Translations under genes and position numbers: made by a program
The notes under the pieces: model-generated
Seen by the model: only the letters and a program-made list of their open reading frames with translations
Database searches by the model: none
Told to the model about the DNA's origin: nothing
Part shown: in pieces, positions 27,397-38,000 of the stretch
How the letters are laid out: every line of letters begins with the position of its first letter
Position numbering within the stretch: position 1 is the first letter of the stretch
Source: Legionella busanensis
Lineage (GTDB): Bacteria > Pseudomonadota > Gammaproteobacteria > Legionellales > Legionellaceae
Assembly (NCBI RefSeq): GCF_900461525.1
Contig: NZ_UGOD01000001.1
Coordinates: 2,511,001-2,575,000, forward strand
Direction of reading: 5' to 3'
Length of the DNA stretch: 64,000 nucleotides

Positions 27397-28479
27397 TTAT
27401 TGTTGCTCTATTGAACGTTTTACCCTTAATTCATATTTAGGTTTACTAAGAGTAGGCTCCTGCCAAAGTGTAACTAATAAAACCATTATAATAGGACCTA
27501 AGAATAGCCCTAATAATCCAAGGGTTTCAACGCCACCTAAAATACCAAATAATACAGCTAAAAATGGAAGCTTAATGGCGCCACCTATTAAAACAGGTTT
27601 GATGAAATGATCAGCAACAAACATAACAATAGTGCCCCAAATAACCACAACAATAGCTGCAATCAACCCACCAGAAGATAATAAAACTAAAGCAACAATA
27701 ATAAATACAAGAGGCACAACAAAGGGGATCATAGCTGCAAAGGCTGTAATAAAACCAATTAAAGTTGGTGCGGGCAAACCCACAAGCATGTAACAAAATC
27801 CCATTAATACACCAACCCCTAAACCAACAACGACTGTACCATTAACAACTGAACGTAAAGCAGAAGGAAGACGATCAGCATAGCGATACCAGCGATTACC
27901 TAGACAAAATTTTCCTATTTCATTAATTTGTGTATGCAACTTTTCACCATCTCGGTAAAAGAAAAATAAGGTAAGCATGGTAAAACCAACTTGAAAACCG
28001 CGATGAGCTAAGTTAATGCCAATTTGTTTTATATAATAACTTGCAGGTGTTAAGGACAAATGCATATTAGATAATAGACTTCGTACATTGCCTGGCTGCC
28101 CTACATTATTATTCCAGTAATTAACTAATTCATTATTTATAATAGGAAACTGCCTGATAAAATTGGGAGCCTCGCCACCATCACGATTAATCATTTGTAA
28201 ATAATTAATAAAAACTTGTAATTCTTTTACCAGTAATCCAATTAACCAACTTAAAGGTAGTAAAAATAATAAACTTAATACTGTTGTAAATAATAAAGCA
28301 GATAAATTGTCATGCTTACCAAAAAAGGTACGCCAGCGTTGGTATAAAGGATAAGTAGCTATTACAATAATGCCTGCCCAAACAATAGAAGGTATAAAGC
28401 GATGAATAATATATAAGCTTAAGCAGATAATGCCTAATGTTAAGCCAATATTAATAAGTTCTTTATGATTTTCATTCAT
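27397..28479 (-). CDS. AI-2E family transporter-like membrane protein
   Basis: A 360-residue polytopic protein of the PerM/TqsA (UPF0118) family. It begins with two close helices (LINIGLTLGIICLSLYIIHRFIPSIVWAGIIVIATYPLY), followed by a third, a periplasmic or cytosolic loop, and a C-terminal block of about five helices. That block contains the family-typical GFCYMLVGLPAPTLIGFITA and IGGAIKLPFLAVLFGILGGVETLGLLGLFLGP (the latter shown in pieces: LPFLAVLFGILGG). Members have been linked to autoinducer-2 export, Na+/H+ antiport or unknown substrates; none can be chosen here. Weak ribosome-binding site. Same strand as pgpA, 99 bp away. Confidence 0.85.
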   Translation of the reverse strand: MNENHKELINIGLTLGIICLSLYIIHRFIPSIVWAGIIVIATYPLYQRWRTFFGKHDNLSALLFTTVLSLLFLLPLSWLIGLLVKELQVFINYLQMINRDGGEAPNFIRQFPIINNELVNYWNNNVGQPGNVRSLLSNMHLSLTPASYYIKQIGINLAHRGFQVGFTMLTLFFFYRDGEKLHTQINEIGKFCLGNRWYRYADRLPSALRSVVNGTVVVGLGVGVLMGFCYMLVGLPAPTLIGFITAFAAMIPFVVPLVFIIVALVLLSSGGLIAAIVVVIWGTIVMFVADHFIKPVLIGGAIKLPFLAVLFGILGGVETLGLLGLFLGPIIMVLLVTLWQEPTLSKPKYELRVKRSIEQQ

Positions 28480-28578
28480 AGTAAGCGTTTACGCCCTATT
28501 CAAAAAAAGCTGTATTTGACACATTTTCGCTCAAATCCAACCTTTTACCAAGATTCAAACATACTCAACAGATACCAT

Positions 28579-29064
28579 TCATAGGCTAAAAGTCCAAGCT
28601 AAACCTTTTAGAATAAGACATGCTGGCACTGCTGCTAATATGTCATCAAGCATCACACCTAATCCACCTTTTATTCGTTTTTCAATAAATGAAATAGGAA
28701 ATGGTTTCCATATATCAAATAAACGAAACAGAATAAAACCTGATAGCATCCAAAAAAAGCCTATGGGTGCACCAGCCATGGTTAAAAGATAACCTACAAC
28801 TTCATCCCAGACAATACCACCATAATCATCTACACCTAAATCCTTAACTACTTTACCACTGACATATATGCCAAGTATAAAAAATAAAAAAATAATAAAT
28901 AGATAAATGGGCAGCGAATAATTATTAATTAGCAAATATAATGGTAAAGCAGCAAGCGTTCCCCAAGTGCCAGGAGCAATCGGTAGCAAACCAGTCCCAA
29001 ACCCAAAAGCAACAAAATAAACTGGATCCTGCCAAACTCGAAATGAAAACCTATTTACAATCAT
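28579..29064 (-). CDS. pgpA: phosphatidylglycerophosphatase A
   Basis: Inner-membrane phosphatase that makes phosphatidylglycerol from phosphatidylglycerophosphate. The 161 residues carry the family marks: FGFGTGLLPIAPGTWGTLAA near the N-terminus, DYGGIVWDEVVGY in the middle (acidic active site) and GGLGVMLDDILAA near the end. Four hydrophobic segments lie between. AGGAAG precedes the ATG, which is 9 bp after thiL, so it is the last gene of the nrdR-nusB-thiL-pgpA run. Confidence 0.94.
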   Translation of the reverse strand: MIVNRFSFRVWQDPVYFVAFGFGTGLLPIAPGTWGTLAALPLYLLINNYSLPIYLFIIFLFFILGIYVSGKVVKDLGVDDYGGIVWDEVVGYLLTMAGAPIGFFWMLSGFILFRLFDIWKPFPISFIEKRIKGGLGVMLDDILAAVPACLILKGLAWTFSL

Positions 29065-29073
29065 ATTTTCTTC

Positions 29074-30027
29074 CTAAAAGTGACTATAACCACAAGAACT
29101 TATGGTTTTTAATTGTCCATCGTAAAGACCTCTCAACCCTTTTTCGTTTTCTATTATACCAATTGGATAACAGTTTAATTTATATTCCTTTAAAGCTTGC
29201 AAAAAATCATGACGTCGATTAGCAGGTATAGTAAAGCATAATTCATAATCATCCCCGCCTTGTAAGACCATCTGAATTGCTTTTTTTTCCTGATATTTTT
29301 TTACTAAAGGATGAATGGGGATAGAGTGTAGATCTAAGTATGCGCCGACATTGCTTTCTGCACAAATATGATTAAGATCGCCGCTTAAACCATCTGAAAT
29401 ATCAATTGCTGATGTTGCATGTGCTCGCAGTAAAGGAATTAAATCTATTCTAGGTTTAGGATATTGTAATTTATTTAATAATTGTGAAAAATCCAAAGCT
29501 TCTAATTCATTTTGATGATCTAAAAATTTAACAGCTTGCGCTGCAGCACCTAACTCACCCGATACCCAGATTTCATCACCTGGCTTTGCGCCTGACCGTC
29601 TAATTGCTTTGCCTAATGGCGTTAAGCCATGAATCGTGAGTGTCAAACTCAATGGGCCTCGGGTTGTATCACCGCCAATTAAGGTAATATTGTACTGCTT
29701 TAAAGCAGCATGTAAGCCCTCAGCAAAACGTTCTAACCACTTTAAATCTAAATCAGGCAACGTTAATGCCAGTGACATCCAACATGGCTCTGCAGCCATA
29801 GCAGCCATATCACTGACATTGACCATTACAGCTTTCCAGGCAATAGCATATGGATCCCAGCTGCTTAAAAAATGAACTTCTGCAACTAAAGTATCTGTGC
29901 TGACTAATAAGTGATAGCCAACTGGCACTTCTAAGCAGGCAGCATCGTCACCAATTCCAAAAACAACATCTTGGCGAGTAACAGCTCTTTTTTTAAAAAA
30001 TGAATCAATTAATTCAAACTCGTTCAT
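29074..30027 (-). CDS. thiL: thiamine-monophosphate kinase
   Basis: Phosphorylates thiamine monophosphate to the diphosphate cofactor. The N-terminus ([11 protein letters not shown]) leads to the ATP/Mg site GIGDDAACLEVP, then STDTLVAEVHFL, NVSDMAAMAAEP and GGDTTRGPLSLTLTI, with the C-terminal AIDISDGLSGDL and QGGDDYELCFT. All Asp clusters of the PurM/ThiL fold are present and the 317 residues are normal length. The ATG overlaps the nusB stop by 4 bp (ATGA), indicating translational coupling. Confidence 0.95.
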   Translation of the reverse strand: MNEFELIDSFFKKRAVTRQDVVFGIGDDAACLEVPVGYHLLVSTDTLVAEVHFLSSWDPYAIAWKAVMVNVSDMAAMAAEPCWMSLALTLPDLDLKWLERFAEGLHAALKQYNITLIGGDTTRGPLSLTLTIHGLTPLGKAIRRSGAKPGDEIWVSGELGAAAQAVKFLDHQNELEALDFSQLLNKLQYPKPRIDLIPLLRAHATSAIDISDGLSGDLNHICAESNVGAYLDLHSIPIHPLVKKYQEKKAIQMVLQGGDDYELCFTIPANRRHDFLQALKEYKLNCYPIGIIENEKGLRGLYDGQLKTISSCGYSHF

Positions 30028-30479
30028 GATTTTAAATTAATTTCAGCACTACGTACCTGCTGAGCTAATTTATTAAGTACACCATTGACAAATCGGTGTC
30101 CGTCTTGAGCACCATATTCTTTAGCTAACGAAACTGCCTCATCTAGAACGACACGATAGGGAATCTCTGGACAAAAAATCAACTCATAAGCGCTTAATCT
30201 CAAAATAGTCAATTCTATCGGATTTAAATGGCTAATTGGAATATCTAAGAAAGGTGAAAAATTTTCTTCAATCGTTTGTAAGGATTTAGGAATACCATAT
30301 AAAAGACGACAAAAATACTCAGAATCAACTTTATCCATGTTGTTTGCAATACGAAATTGCGTTTCAATTTCTGATAACTCATGCCCTGACATTAGCCACT
30401 GATATAAAGCTTGCAATACAAGTCGTCGTGCACGACGTTTACCACGGATAGCATGTTTCTCCACTATTACCTCAATCAT
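30024..30479 (-). CDS. nusB: transcription antitermination factor NusB
   Basis: RNA-binding factor of the rRNA antitermination complex (with NusE, NusG and others). The all-helical 151 residues include [46 protein letters not shown] and [10 protein letters not shown], the family signatures. The ATG at 30479 overlaps nrdR by 8 bp; a GTG at 30464 with GAGG five bases upstream would remove the overlap and may be the true start. Between nrdR and nusB the ribD-ribE-ribH genes found in many gammaproteobacteria are missing. Confidence 0.94.
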   Translation of the reverse strand: MIEVIVEKHAIRGKRRARRLVLQALYQWLMSGHELSEIETQFRIANNMDKVDSEYFCRLLYGIPKSLQTIEENFSPFLDIPISHLNPIELTILRLSAYELIFCPEIPYRVVLDEAVSLAKEYGAQDGHRFVNGVLNKLAQQVRSAEINLKS

Positions 30480-30924
30480 CTTTCATTTCATCAATTGCTT
30501 GTCTAAAGTCACTTATATCTTTAAACCGTTTATAAACCGATGCAAAACGTACATAAGCAACATGATCAAGATTATATAATTGTTTCATGACTAGCTCTCC
30601 AACTAAACTAGCCTCTATTTCACGTTCACCCCGACGGCGAATATCTTGTAAGATATTTGCAATGGCAGCCTCTCTTAAATCAACGCTAACTGGCCTTTTC
30701 TCTAGCGCTCTTTGCATACCAGAGCGTAAATTATCTATATTGAAAGATTCTCTGCGACCATCACGCTTAATAATTGCTGGCATAATTAACTCAGCTGTCT
30801 CAAATGTCGTAAAACGTTCATGACATAGCAAGCATTGCCTTCGGCGCCGCACTTGCGCGCCTTCTGCAACTAAGCGAGAATCAATAACCTTAGTTTCCTG
30901 TGCATGGCAAAAAGGACAATACAT
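30472..30924 (-). CDS. nrdR: transcriptional repressor NrdR
   Basis: ATP/dATP-sensing Zn-ribbon repressor of ribonucleotide reductase genes. The Zn ribbon is C3-P-F-C6 ([13 protein letters not shown]) with C31-L-L-C34 in [13 protein letters not shown], followed by an ATP-cone domain (VIKRDGR-type segment [11 protein letters not shown]). The ATG at 30924 gives the canonical N-terminus and 150 residues; the frame extends three codons to a TTG. It begins 10 bp after the glyA stop with a poor ribosome-binding site, so translation may depend on the upstream gene. Confidence 0.95.
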   Translation of the reverse strand: MYCPFCHAQETKVIDSRLVAEGAQVRRRRQCLLCHERFTTFETAELIMPAIIKRDGRRESFNIDNLRSGMQRALEKRPVSVDLREAAIANILQDIRRRGEREIEASLVGELVMKQLYNLDHVAYVRFASVYKRFKDISDFRQAIDEMKDD

Positions 30925-30933
30925 AATAATCAA

Positions 30934-32190
30934 TTAGCTAGGGTAAACAGGGAAGTCATGACATAACTGTACAACTTGATTCTTAACTCGTTGAAGAACC
31001 TCTTCATTGTTATGATCATCAAGAATATCACAAATCCAGTCACTAATCATTCTTATTTCTTTCTCCTTAAAGCCCCTTGTAGTAACAGCCGGCGTGCCTA
31101 AACGCAAGCCACTTGTTACAAAAGGAGATTTTGGATCATTTGGTACTGAGTTTTTATTTACAGTAATATTTGCTTTACCTAAAGCTGCATCTGCTTCTTT
31201 ACCTGTTAAGTTTTTTTCAATTAAATCTACTAATAACAGATGGTTTTGGGTGCCACCAGAAACAATGGAATAACCCCTTTTAAGTAAAATATTTGCCATT
31301 TCTTTCGCATTGGCTAATACTTGCTGTTGATAAACTTTAAACTCAGGTTGAAGAGCCTCAGCAAAAGCAACAGCTTTAGCAGCAATAACATGCATCAATG
31401 GTCCGCCCTGCATTCCTGGAAAAACAGCAGAGTTTAATTTTTTTTCAATTTCTTCATTAGAACGAGCTAAAATCAAGCCACCACGTGGGCCACGTAGTGT
31501 TTTATGTGTTGTTGTTGTGACAACATCTGCATAAGGAATTGGAGTAGGATACAGCTCTGCCGCCACTAAGCCTGCTACATGGGCCATGTCAGCCAATAGA
31601 TAAGCGCCAACTGAATCAGCAATTGAGCGAAATCTTGCCCAATCTAAATATTGAGAGTATGCAGAAAATCCAGCTATAATCAATTTTGGTTTATGTGTTT
31701 TGGCTGCTTGCTCTAATGCATCATAATCAATTAAACCTGTTTTGACATCAAGACCGTATTCTATAGCTTGATATAATTTACCTGAGAAGTTAACTTTTGA
31801 ACCGTGTGTTAAGTGGCCACCGTGCGGCAGAGCCATTCCCATTACTAAATCGCCTGGCTTTAAAAGAGCCATCATGACGGCTGCATTAGCTTGCGAACCT
31901 GAATGTGGCTGTACGTTTACATAATCAGCTTTAAATAATTTTTTAGCCCGCTCAATAGCCAAATTCTCAGCAATATCAACATATTCACAACCGCCATAAT
32001 AGCGTTTACCTGGATAACCTTCAGCGTATTTATTAGTTAAGACAGACCCTTGTGCTTCCATCACGCGAGGACTTGCATAATTTTCTGAGGCAATAAGCTC
32101 AATATGTTCTTCTTGTCGTTTTTTTTCAGCTTCCATTGCCTGCCAAAGTTGATCATCAAAGTTGGCAATTGTGCAGTTTTTATCGAACAT
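30934..32190 (-). CDS. glyA: serine hydroxymethyltransferase
   Basis: PLP enzyme that interconverts serine and glycine and feeds one-carbon units into folate. The 418-residue product has the order expected: [20 protein letters not shown], the [20 protein letters not shown] segment (20 residues), [12 protein letters not shown], and the PLP lysine in [19 protein letters not shown] precedes the ATG. It is the first gene of glyA-nrdR-nusB-thiL-pgpA, all on the minus strand with gaps of 10 bp or less apart from the overlaps. Nothing unusual. Confidence 0.97.
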   Translation of the reverse strand: MFDKNCTIANFDDQLWQAMEAEKKRQEEHIELIASENYASPRVMEAQGSVLTNKYAEGYPGKRYYGGCEYVDIAENLAIERAKKLFKADYVNVQPHSGSQANAAVMMALLKPGDLVMGMALPHGGHLTHGSKVNFSGKLYQAIEYGLDVKTGLIDYDALEQAAKTHKPKLIIAGFSAYSQYLDWARFRSIADSVGAYLLADMAHVAGLVAAELYPTPIPYADVVTTTTHKTLRGPRGGLILARSNEEIEKKLNSAVFPGMQGGPLMHVIAAKAVAFAEALQPEFKVYQQQVLANAKEMANILLKRGYSIVSGGTQNHLLLVDLIEKNLTGKEADAALGKANITVNKNSVPNDPKSPFVTSGLRLGTPAVTTRGFKEKEIRMISDWICDILDDHNNEEVLQRVKNQVVQLCHDFPVYPS

Positions 32191-32500
32191 TCGTAGTCCT
32201 CTTTAACATAAGAAATGAAGTAATTATAGATTCTTTTTGAGCTTGATTGTAGATAGGACTAAGTAAGCTTAGATATTTAAATTAAAAACTTACTTAAATT
32301 TCTATATAAAAAGCAAACGGCACAACTCGCTTAAAAGCTATTTAAGCTCACTAATTGAACTGATATGTATAAATTATTCAATCTTTAATGCTCTTATTTT
32401 AACTGCTAATTTATTCTGCCTGTAAACAAACTAATCAATCCAATTAGTCATTTTCCAGGCAGTTTTAAAAAAATTTCTTATTTTAATCTCTAGGAAATTC
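32191..32500. other. intergenic stretch upstream of glyA
   Basis: About 310 bp of AT-rich DNA holding the glyA leader and promoter. I see no hairpin, repeat or riboswitch-like structure and no gene. Confidence 0.4.
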
Positions 32501-32818
32501 CTATCGATGTCCATGTAGATGATCATTATAGGTATAATTATCAATTCGATCTTGATGATGGTTATAATAGCGTCCGCGATAGTAGGAACGTGAATAATAA
32601 CGCGGATAACTACGATAGCGATGATAATGACGATAATAAGAAGGTGCAGGCACCCGGTAAGTTCGATATGGTCTTTCAATAACTACAACAGTATCATCAT
32701 AATGCCCATGCATATTAACTGTATGCCTAAAGTTATGTTCTATTGAAGCATGATGATATACAGTTGAGCAAAATCCTAATGATGGCAACAGCAGTAAAAT
32801 TAGAAAATAACGTTTCAT
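32501..32818 (-). CDS. small exported Tyr/His/Arg-rich protein
   Basis: A 105-residue protein with a signal peptide (MKRYFLILLLLPSLGFC). The second half is extremely rich in Tyr, His and Arg (YYRHYHRYRSYPRYYSRSYY). The start at 32818 is set by AGGT upstream and the signal peptide. The Cys at the end of the hydrophobic run is preceded by Gly-Phe, a poor lipobox, so a soluble periplasmic or secreted protein is likelier than a lipoprotein. The His/Tyr pattern could bind metal, haem or polyanions; this is speculation. Unrecognised family, possibly paired with the next gene, which is also exported and on the same strand. Confidence 0.6.
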   Translation of the reverse strand: MKRYFLILLLLPSLGFCSTVYHHASIEHNFRHTVNMHGHYDDTVVVIERPYRTYRVPAPSYYRHYHRYRSYPRYYSRSYYRGRYYNHHQDRIDNYTYNDHLHGHR

Positions 32819-32880
32819 AATACCTCCAGCCATTAAAAGGACACAATGTAATTTACACTGTGCCCTTAGAATCAAGTTAA

Positions 32881-33300
32881 TTATTTAGCTCGAACTTCAG
32901 CTTTTACTTGATTTTTAAGATAAGGAACTATTCTTACAGTTGTTTCAGAACGTGTATAACCTGAATAAATATGGTAGCCACTAAATGTAACAATATCTAA
33001 ATACATATCGCGATGACAGTAACCATAGTAATATAAATCAATGTAATGTGGCGCTTCAAAACTATAGACATTAAAAGGTGCTAATGAGCTACCATCATCA
33101 AAACGACCATATACTGTAACATTATCATAACTGTTATTAATAATTTCAATTTCACAAAAACCAGGTGCCATTGCCTTTTTAGCAGCGCTTACAGCTTCTG
33201 TTTTAAGTGCTTCAACTTTTGGGTGCACATGGCGGTTCTCTGCATAAGCAGTTGATAATAAACCTAAACAACAGGCAAGCAATAAAGATTTCACTTTCAT
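32881..33300 (-). CDS. small exported protein of unknown function
   Basis: 139 residues with a clear signal peptide (MKVKSLLLACCLGLLSTAYA, cleavage before ENRH). The mature part is beta-rich with conserved-looking Cys at FCEIEIIN and GYCHRDMYLD and many Tyr, reminiscent of small periplasmic beta-sandwich proteins. AAAAGGGG lies upstream of the ATG at 33300. It precedes the Tyr-rich exported protein by 62 bp on the same strand, so the two may be co-expressed. No family recognised. Confidence 0.6.
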   Translation of the reverse strand: MKVKSLLLACCLGLLSTAYAENRHVHPKVEALKTEAVSAAKKAMAPGFCEIEIINNSYDNVTVYGRFDDGSSLAPFNVYSFEAPHYIDLYYYGYCHRDMYLDIVTFSGYHIYSGYTRSETTVRIVPYLKNQVKAEVRAK

Positions 33301-33794
33301 AATTACCCCTTTTGTGTTAAAAACAAAAGGCATGGTAACAAAGGATACCATTTAGTCAATAGGTTTTTTTTCCGATCACAAATAATTTCTTTCTACTTCA
33401 ACTCTTAACCAATTGTGATATATTAATGCCTTCGTAGGTACATTATTCAAATCAGCTTTATTTTATTCCATTAAAATACAAAGTTACATTAAACTTATTC
33501 AGAAACTGTTATTGGGAGACAATATCGATCGAAAAAAGTGCTGAAAAAGTATATTGTAGATAAATTATATGAGCCCATTAAAGCACTTTCTTAGGTAAAA
33601 TTACTCGTCAAGAGCGGCTTCTAAATAAAGCTATTTTAAGTTTTAGAAAACGCAAATGGTTAAAGTAATGAAATATATAATAGTAATTAGCTTTAAGTAA
33701 AATTATCTTACGATGCAATATAGAATTTAATAGGTAGCATTAGAAAATTAAAACCGCCTGACTACATGCTTAGATAAAACTAGAAGGAATAATA
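33301..33794. other. intergenic stretch before the RND efflux genes
   Basis: About 490 bp without a gene. It contains a decayed copy of the TAGACCTCTT element family at about 33502-33593; the rest is AT-rich and featureless, with the adaptor gene's AAGGA leader at its right end. Confidence 0.45.
33502..33593. repeat. decayed copy of the TAGACCTCTT element family
   Basis: GAAACTGTTATTGGGAGAC, AAAAAAGTGCTGAAAAAG and ATGAGCCCATTAAAGCACTTT follow in the same order and spacing as in the element at 60423-60565 (CAAACTGCCAGTGATGAGAC, AAAAAAAGCTGAAAAAG, ATGAGCATTTTAAGGTCCTTT). The terminal TAGACC ends are lost. Confidence 0.5.
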
Positions 33795-35051
33795 ATGAAA
33801 AAGCGTATGACTATTATGATAATAGCATTGCTAATTGTCTTTGGCGGTATCATTGCATTTAATTTTATTAAGGGAATAATGATTCAGCGTTTTGTTCGTC
33901 AATTCCAAGCTGTTCCACTTACTGTTTCTTCTGTTAAAGTCATGCAAAAAACTTGGCAACCAACTATCTCTGCCGTAGGTAATTTTGTTGCTGTAAATGG
34001 AGTGGAAATAAACTCAGAAGAAGCAGGTCAAGTTGTTGCAATCCATTTTGAATCAGGACAGTATGTTGAAAAAGGCATGCCTTTAGTTGATCTAAATGAT
34101 ACTGTTGAGCAAGCGCAATTAAAATTTGAACGAGCTAATAAAGAATTAAGAGATGTCAGTTATAAACGCCAAGTCACACTATCTGGGCGCGGAGCGACAC
34201 CTATTACCAGCGTTGATGAAGCCAAAGCTAGCTTAGAGCAAGCTCAAGCTAATGTGGAAAAAATTGAAGCTCAAATCAGGAATAAACATATTATCGCCCC
34301 TTTTTCTGGCAAACTTGGTATCCGCCAAATTAATCTTGGCCAATATGTTACACCAGGTCAAACTGCAATTGTGACACTACAGTCGATGGATCCTCTTTAT
34401 CTTGAATTTAATTTACCAGAACAATTTTTCAAAAAGCTACACTTAAGACAAAAAGTTCAACTTAGCCTAGAAGAATTTCCAAATTTACTTTTTCAAGGTG
34501 AAATTTCTGCCATTAACTCTAAGGTTGATCCCAATACCCATAATATTTTAGTTCAAGCGACTGTGCCTAATTGTCCAGCTCAAGCATTACAAACAATTAA
34601 CAAAACAAAACTATTGACAGTAAAAAATGAAGAAAATGGTAACAAAAAAATTATTCAATGCAACACAGATATAAATACTAAGAATCATATTAATCAGTTT
34701 GTTTTTATTCCAGGTATGTTTGCTGCAATTTATGTTGAGCAGCCCTCTATTCCTAATGTACTAGTTCTACCCTCAACAGCAATTTCTTATAGTTTATATG
34801 GTAATTCTGTCTTTCTTATTGAAAAAACAAGCGAAAAAGATAAAGCTGGAAAAGATATTTTCGAGGCAAAACGTGTTTTTGTAGAGACAGGTGAACAAGA
34901 AGGTAACTATACAATAATTAAAAATGGCCTAAAACCAGGCCAACTCGTAGTTGGCTCTGGTGAACTTAAATTACAAGACCGATCACGAATTACAATCAAT
35001 AATGATATTAAACTAGATACCACTGTTAATCCTGACCTATTAGGTCAGTAG
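33795..35051 (+). CDS. RND efflux periplasmic adaptor (membrane fusion) protein
   Basis: Bridges an inner-membrane RND pump and an outer-membrane channel. It has an N-terminal membrane anchor (residues about 5-27). Two lipoyl halves (INSEEAGQVVAIHFESGQYVEKG; HIIAPFSGKLGIRQINLGQYV, cited in part) flank a helical hairpin (EQAQLKFERANKEL ... KASLEQAQANVEKIEA). A beta-barrel domain with an unusual insertion (about 265-300, NCPAQALQTINKTK) follows. At 418 residues it is a little longer than MexH-like adaptors. AAGGA leads the ATG and the pump gene follows after 35 bp. No outer-membrane channel gene is adjacent. Confidence 0.9.
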   Translation: MKKRMTIMIIALLIVFGGIIAFNFIKGIMIQRFVRQFQAVPLTVSSVKVMQKTWQPTISAVGNFVAVNGVEINSEEAGQVVAIHFESGQYVEKGMPLVDLNDTVEQAQLKFERANKELRDVSYKRQVTLSGRGATPITSVDEAKASLEQAQANVEKIEAQIRNKHIIAPFSGKLGIRQINLGQYVTPGQTAIVTLQSMDPLYLEFNLPEQFFKKLHLRQKVQLSLEEFPNLLFQGEISAINSKVDPNTHNILVQATVPNCPAQALQTINKTKLLTVKNEENGNKKIIQCNTDINTKNHINQFVFIPGMFAAIYVEQPSIPNVLVLPSTAISYSLYGNSVFLIEKTSEKDKAGKDIFEAKRVFVETGEQEGNYTIIKNGLKPGQLVVGSGELKLQDRSRITINNDIKLDTTVNPDLLGQ

Positions 35052-35086
35052 TAAAGTTAAATTATTAGAATTTTTTAGGGAAACGG

Positions 35087-38000
35087 ATGAATTTTACCGA
35101 TATTTTTATTAAACGCCCCGTCTTAGCTACTGTGGTTAGTTTATTGATTTTTTTATTCGGTTTAAATTCATTATTTACCATGCAAATTCGCCAATATCCT
35201 CGTATGGATAATACTGTTATTACTGTTACTACTAGTTACCCCGGTGCTGATGCTAGTCTAATTGCTGGCTTTATTACTACACCTTTAGAAGCTGCTGTTG
35301 CAAGTGCTGAAGGCATTGATTATATGACTTCTACCAGTGTTCAAGGGCTAAGCACAATTACACTTACAATTAAATTAAATTTTAATCCCCAAGTTGCCTT
35401 TACAGATGTCATGAGTAAAGTTCAACAGACCTTAAATCAATTACCCCCGCAGGCACAACAACCTATTATTATTAAAAGCTCTGATACATCAACGCCCTTA
35501 ATGTACATTAGCTTAGATAGTAATCAGATGACACCTCAACAAATTACTGATTATGCGGTACGTGTAGTTCAACCACAGTTACAAACAATTGATGGCGTTG
35601 CTCAAGCTCAACTTCTGGGAGGAGCAACTTATTCTATGCGGATTTTTCTTGATCCGATGAAAATGGCTGCCTTACATATCACACCCGCAGACGTAACTAA
35701 TGTGCTTGCTCGTAATAGTTTTTTAACGGCAGCAGGAAACACTAAGGGCGAGTATGTTGCTATTAACGTTAATGCCAATACTGATTTAAACAATGCAGAA
35801 GAATTTAGTAAATTAATTGTTAGAGAAAATAAATCAGCACTCATTCGTTTAAGTGACATTGCAAAAGTAGAATTAGGATCGCAAGATTATGATACCATTG
35901 TCACATTTAATGGTAAGCAAGCCGTCTTTATTGCAATTACCCCCACGCCTACTGCTAATCCATTAACAGTTATTAGCCAAGTTAGACAAAATTTTCCATC
36001 TATTGTTGCCAATTTTCCGCCTACATTAGGAGGTACCATTGTCTATGATGCTACTGATTTTATTAGAGCCTCAATTAAAGAAGTGATCATAACAATTATA
36101 GAAGCAGCGATCATCGTTATTGTGGTTATTTTTCTCTTTTTAGGCTCTATTCGTTCGGTCATTATTCCTGTTGTTACTATTCCCCTCTCGTTAATTGGGG
36201 TATGCACCTTGATGCTTTTTCTAGGATACTCAATAAATTTACTTACCCTCCTTGCTTTTGTTTTAGCAATTGGTCTAGTTGTTGATGATGCGATTGTAGT
36301 TGTTGAAAATGTGCATCGACATTTAGAAGAAGGAAAAACGCCCTTACAGGCAGCAATGATTGGCGCACGAGAAATTGCAACACCCGTCATTGCCATGACT
36401 ATTACCTTAGCTGCAGTTTATGCACCTATTGGTTTTATGGGTGGCTTAACGGGTGCTCTTTTTAAAGAATTTGCATTCACATTAGCTAGCTCTGTCATTA
36501 TTTCAGGTATTATTGCACTTACCTTAACACCAATGATGTGTTCCAAACTATTTTCTAGGGAGGTTAATACAGGACGATTTGTTCATTTCCTTGATAGAAA
36601 ATTTAATTCTGCTAAAAATTATTATCAAAGGAAGTTACATAGCCTCCTAGACACCCGCGCAATTATATTAGTTCTCGCAGTAGCCATTCTATTAATGTTG
36701 CCTTATTTGTATTCCACAACACCTAAACAAATGGCGCCAGAAGAAGATCAAGGATTCTTTTTTGTTGTGGCTACAGCACCTCAATACGCGACAGTTAACT
36801 ATGTTGCTGCTTTTACGAAATTATTTGATAAAATCTATCAGAGTTTTCCCGAAGCCGCATATTATTTTAATATTAATTCAAGCAATCCAGTTTCGGGGAT
36901 GGTTTTAAAACCGTGGGATCAACGTAAGCGTACCCAATTTGCCTTAGAGCGACCTCTGCAAGATAAACTAGATCAAGTAACGGGCTTAAAATCCTTTGCT
37001 ATTATTCCACCGCCTCTACCTGGCGGCGGCGGTGGAACGCCTATTCAATTTGTCATTAAAACAACTAATGATTTCCAAACATTGCTTGAAATTTCTAATC
37101 AGATAATGGCTAAAGCTCAAAAAAGTGGTTATTTCATTTTTCTTGATAATAGTCTTAAGTTTAACCGGCCAGAAATTATATTACAGATTAATCGCTCAAA
37201 AGCAGCTGACTTAGGTCTAGATATGCAAGATATAGGCAGTAGCTTAACAAGTGCGCTATCTGGAAATTATGTTAATTATTTCAATTTACAAGGTCGAAGT
37301 TATCAAGTGATTCCTCAACTCGATAGACGATATCGGCTTTCCCCCCAACAATTAGAAAAAATCTATGTACGCTCTAAGAGTGGAACGATGGTTCCTTTAT
37401 CAACTGTAATTACGCCCATAGAAAAGACGCAGCCTAATTCAGTCACCCATTTTCAACAATTAAACTCAGCGACTATTCAAGGGGTTACTGTGCCAGGTAT
37501 TACGTTAGGCCAAGCATTAGAGTTTTTGCAAAATGAAGCTAAGGCTAGTTTACCGCAGGGCTATACTTATGACTTTGGTGGCCAATCAAGGCAGTATATT
37601 CAAGAAGGAACAGCCTTAATCCTTGCTTTTTTCTTCTCTATTATCATTATCTTTTTAGTCTTAGCAGCACAATACGAAAGTTTTCGTGATCCTTTAATTA
37701 TTTTAATTAGTGTACCAATGTCGATTTGTGGTGCCTTAATACCTCTTAATGTAGGCGCTGCTTCTATTAATATTTATACTCAAGTTGGTTTAATTACTCT
37801 CATTGGTTTAATTAGCAAGCATGGTATTTTAATTGTCGACTTCGCTAATCAACTGCAACGAGAAAAGAAACTAGATAAACGCGCTGCAGTTGAAGAAGCA
37901 GCAGCTATTCGTTTAAGACCAATTTTAATGACTACGGCCGCTATGGTTTTTGGCGTGTTTCCTTTATTAATTGCTAAGGGTGCCGGTGCAGTCAGCCGAT

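Noticed and set aside
32431-32679. 82-codon minus-strand frame rich in Ile overlapping the Tyr-rich exported gene
   Set aside because: It is an out-of-frame shadow; the overlapping frame has a signal peptide and a ribosome-binding site.
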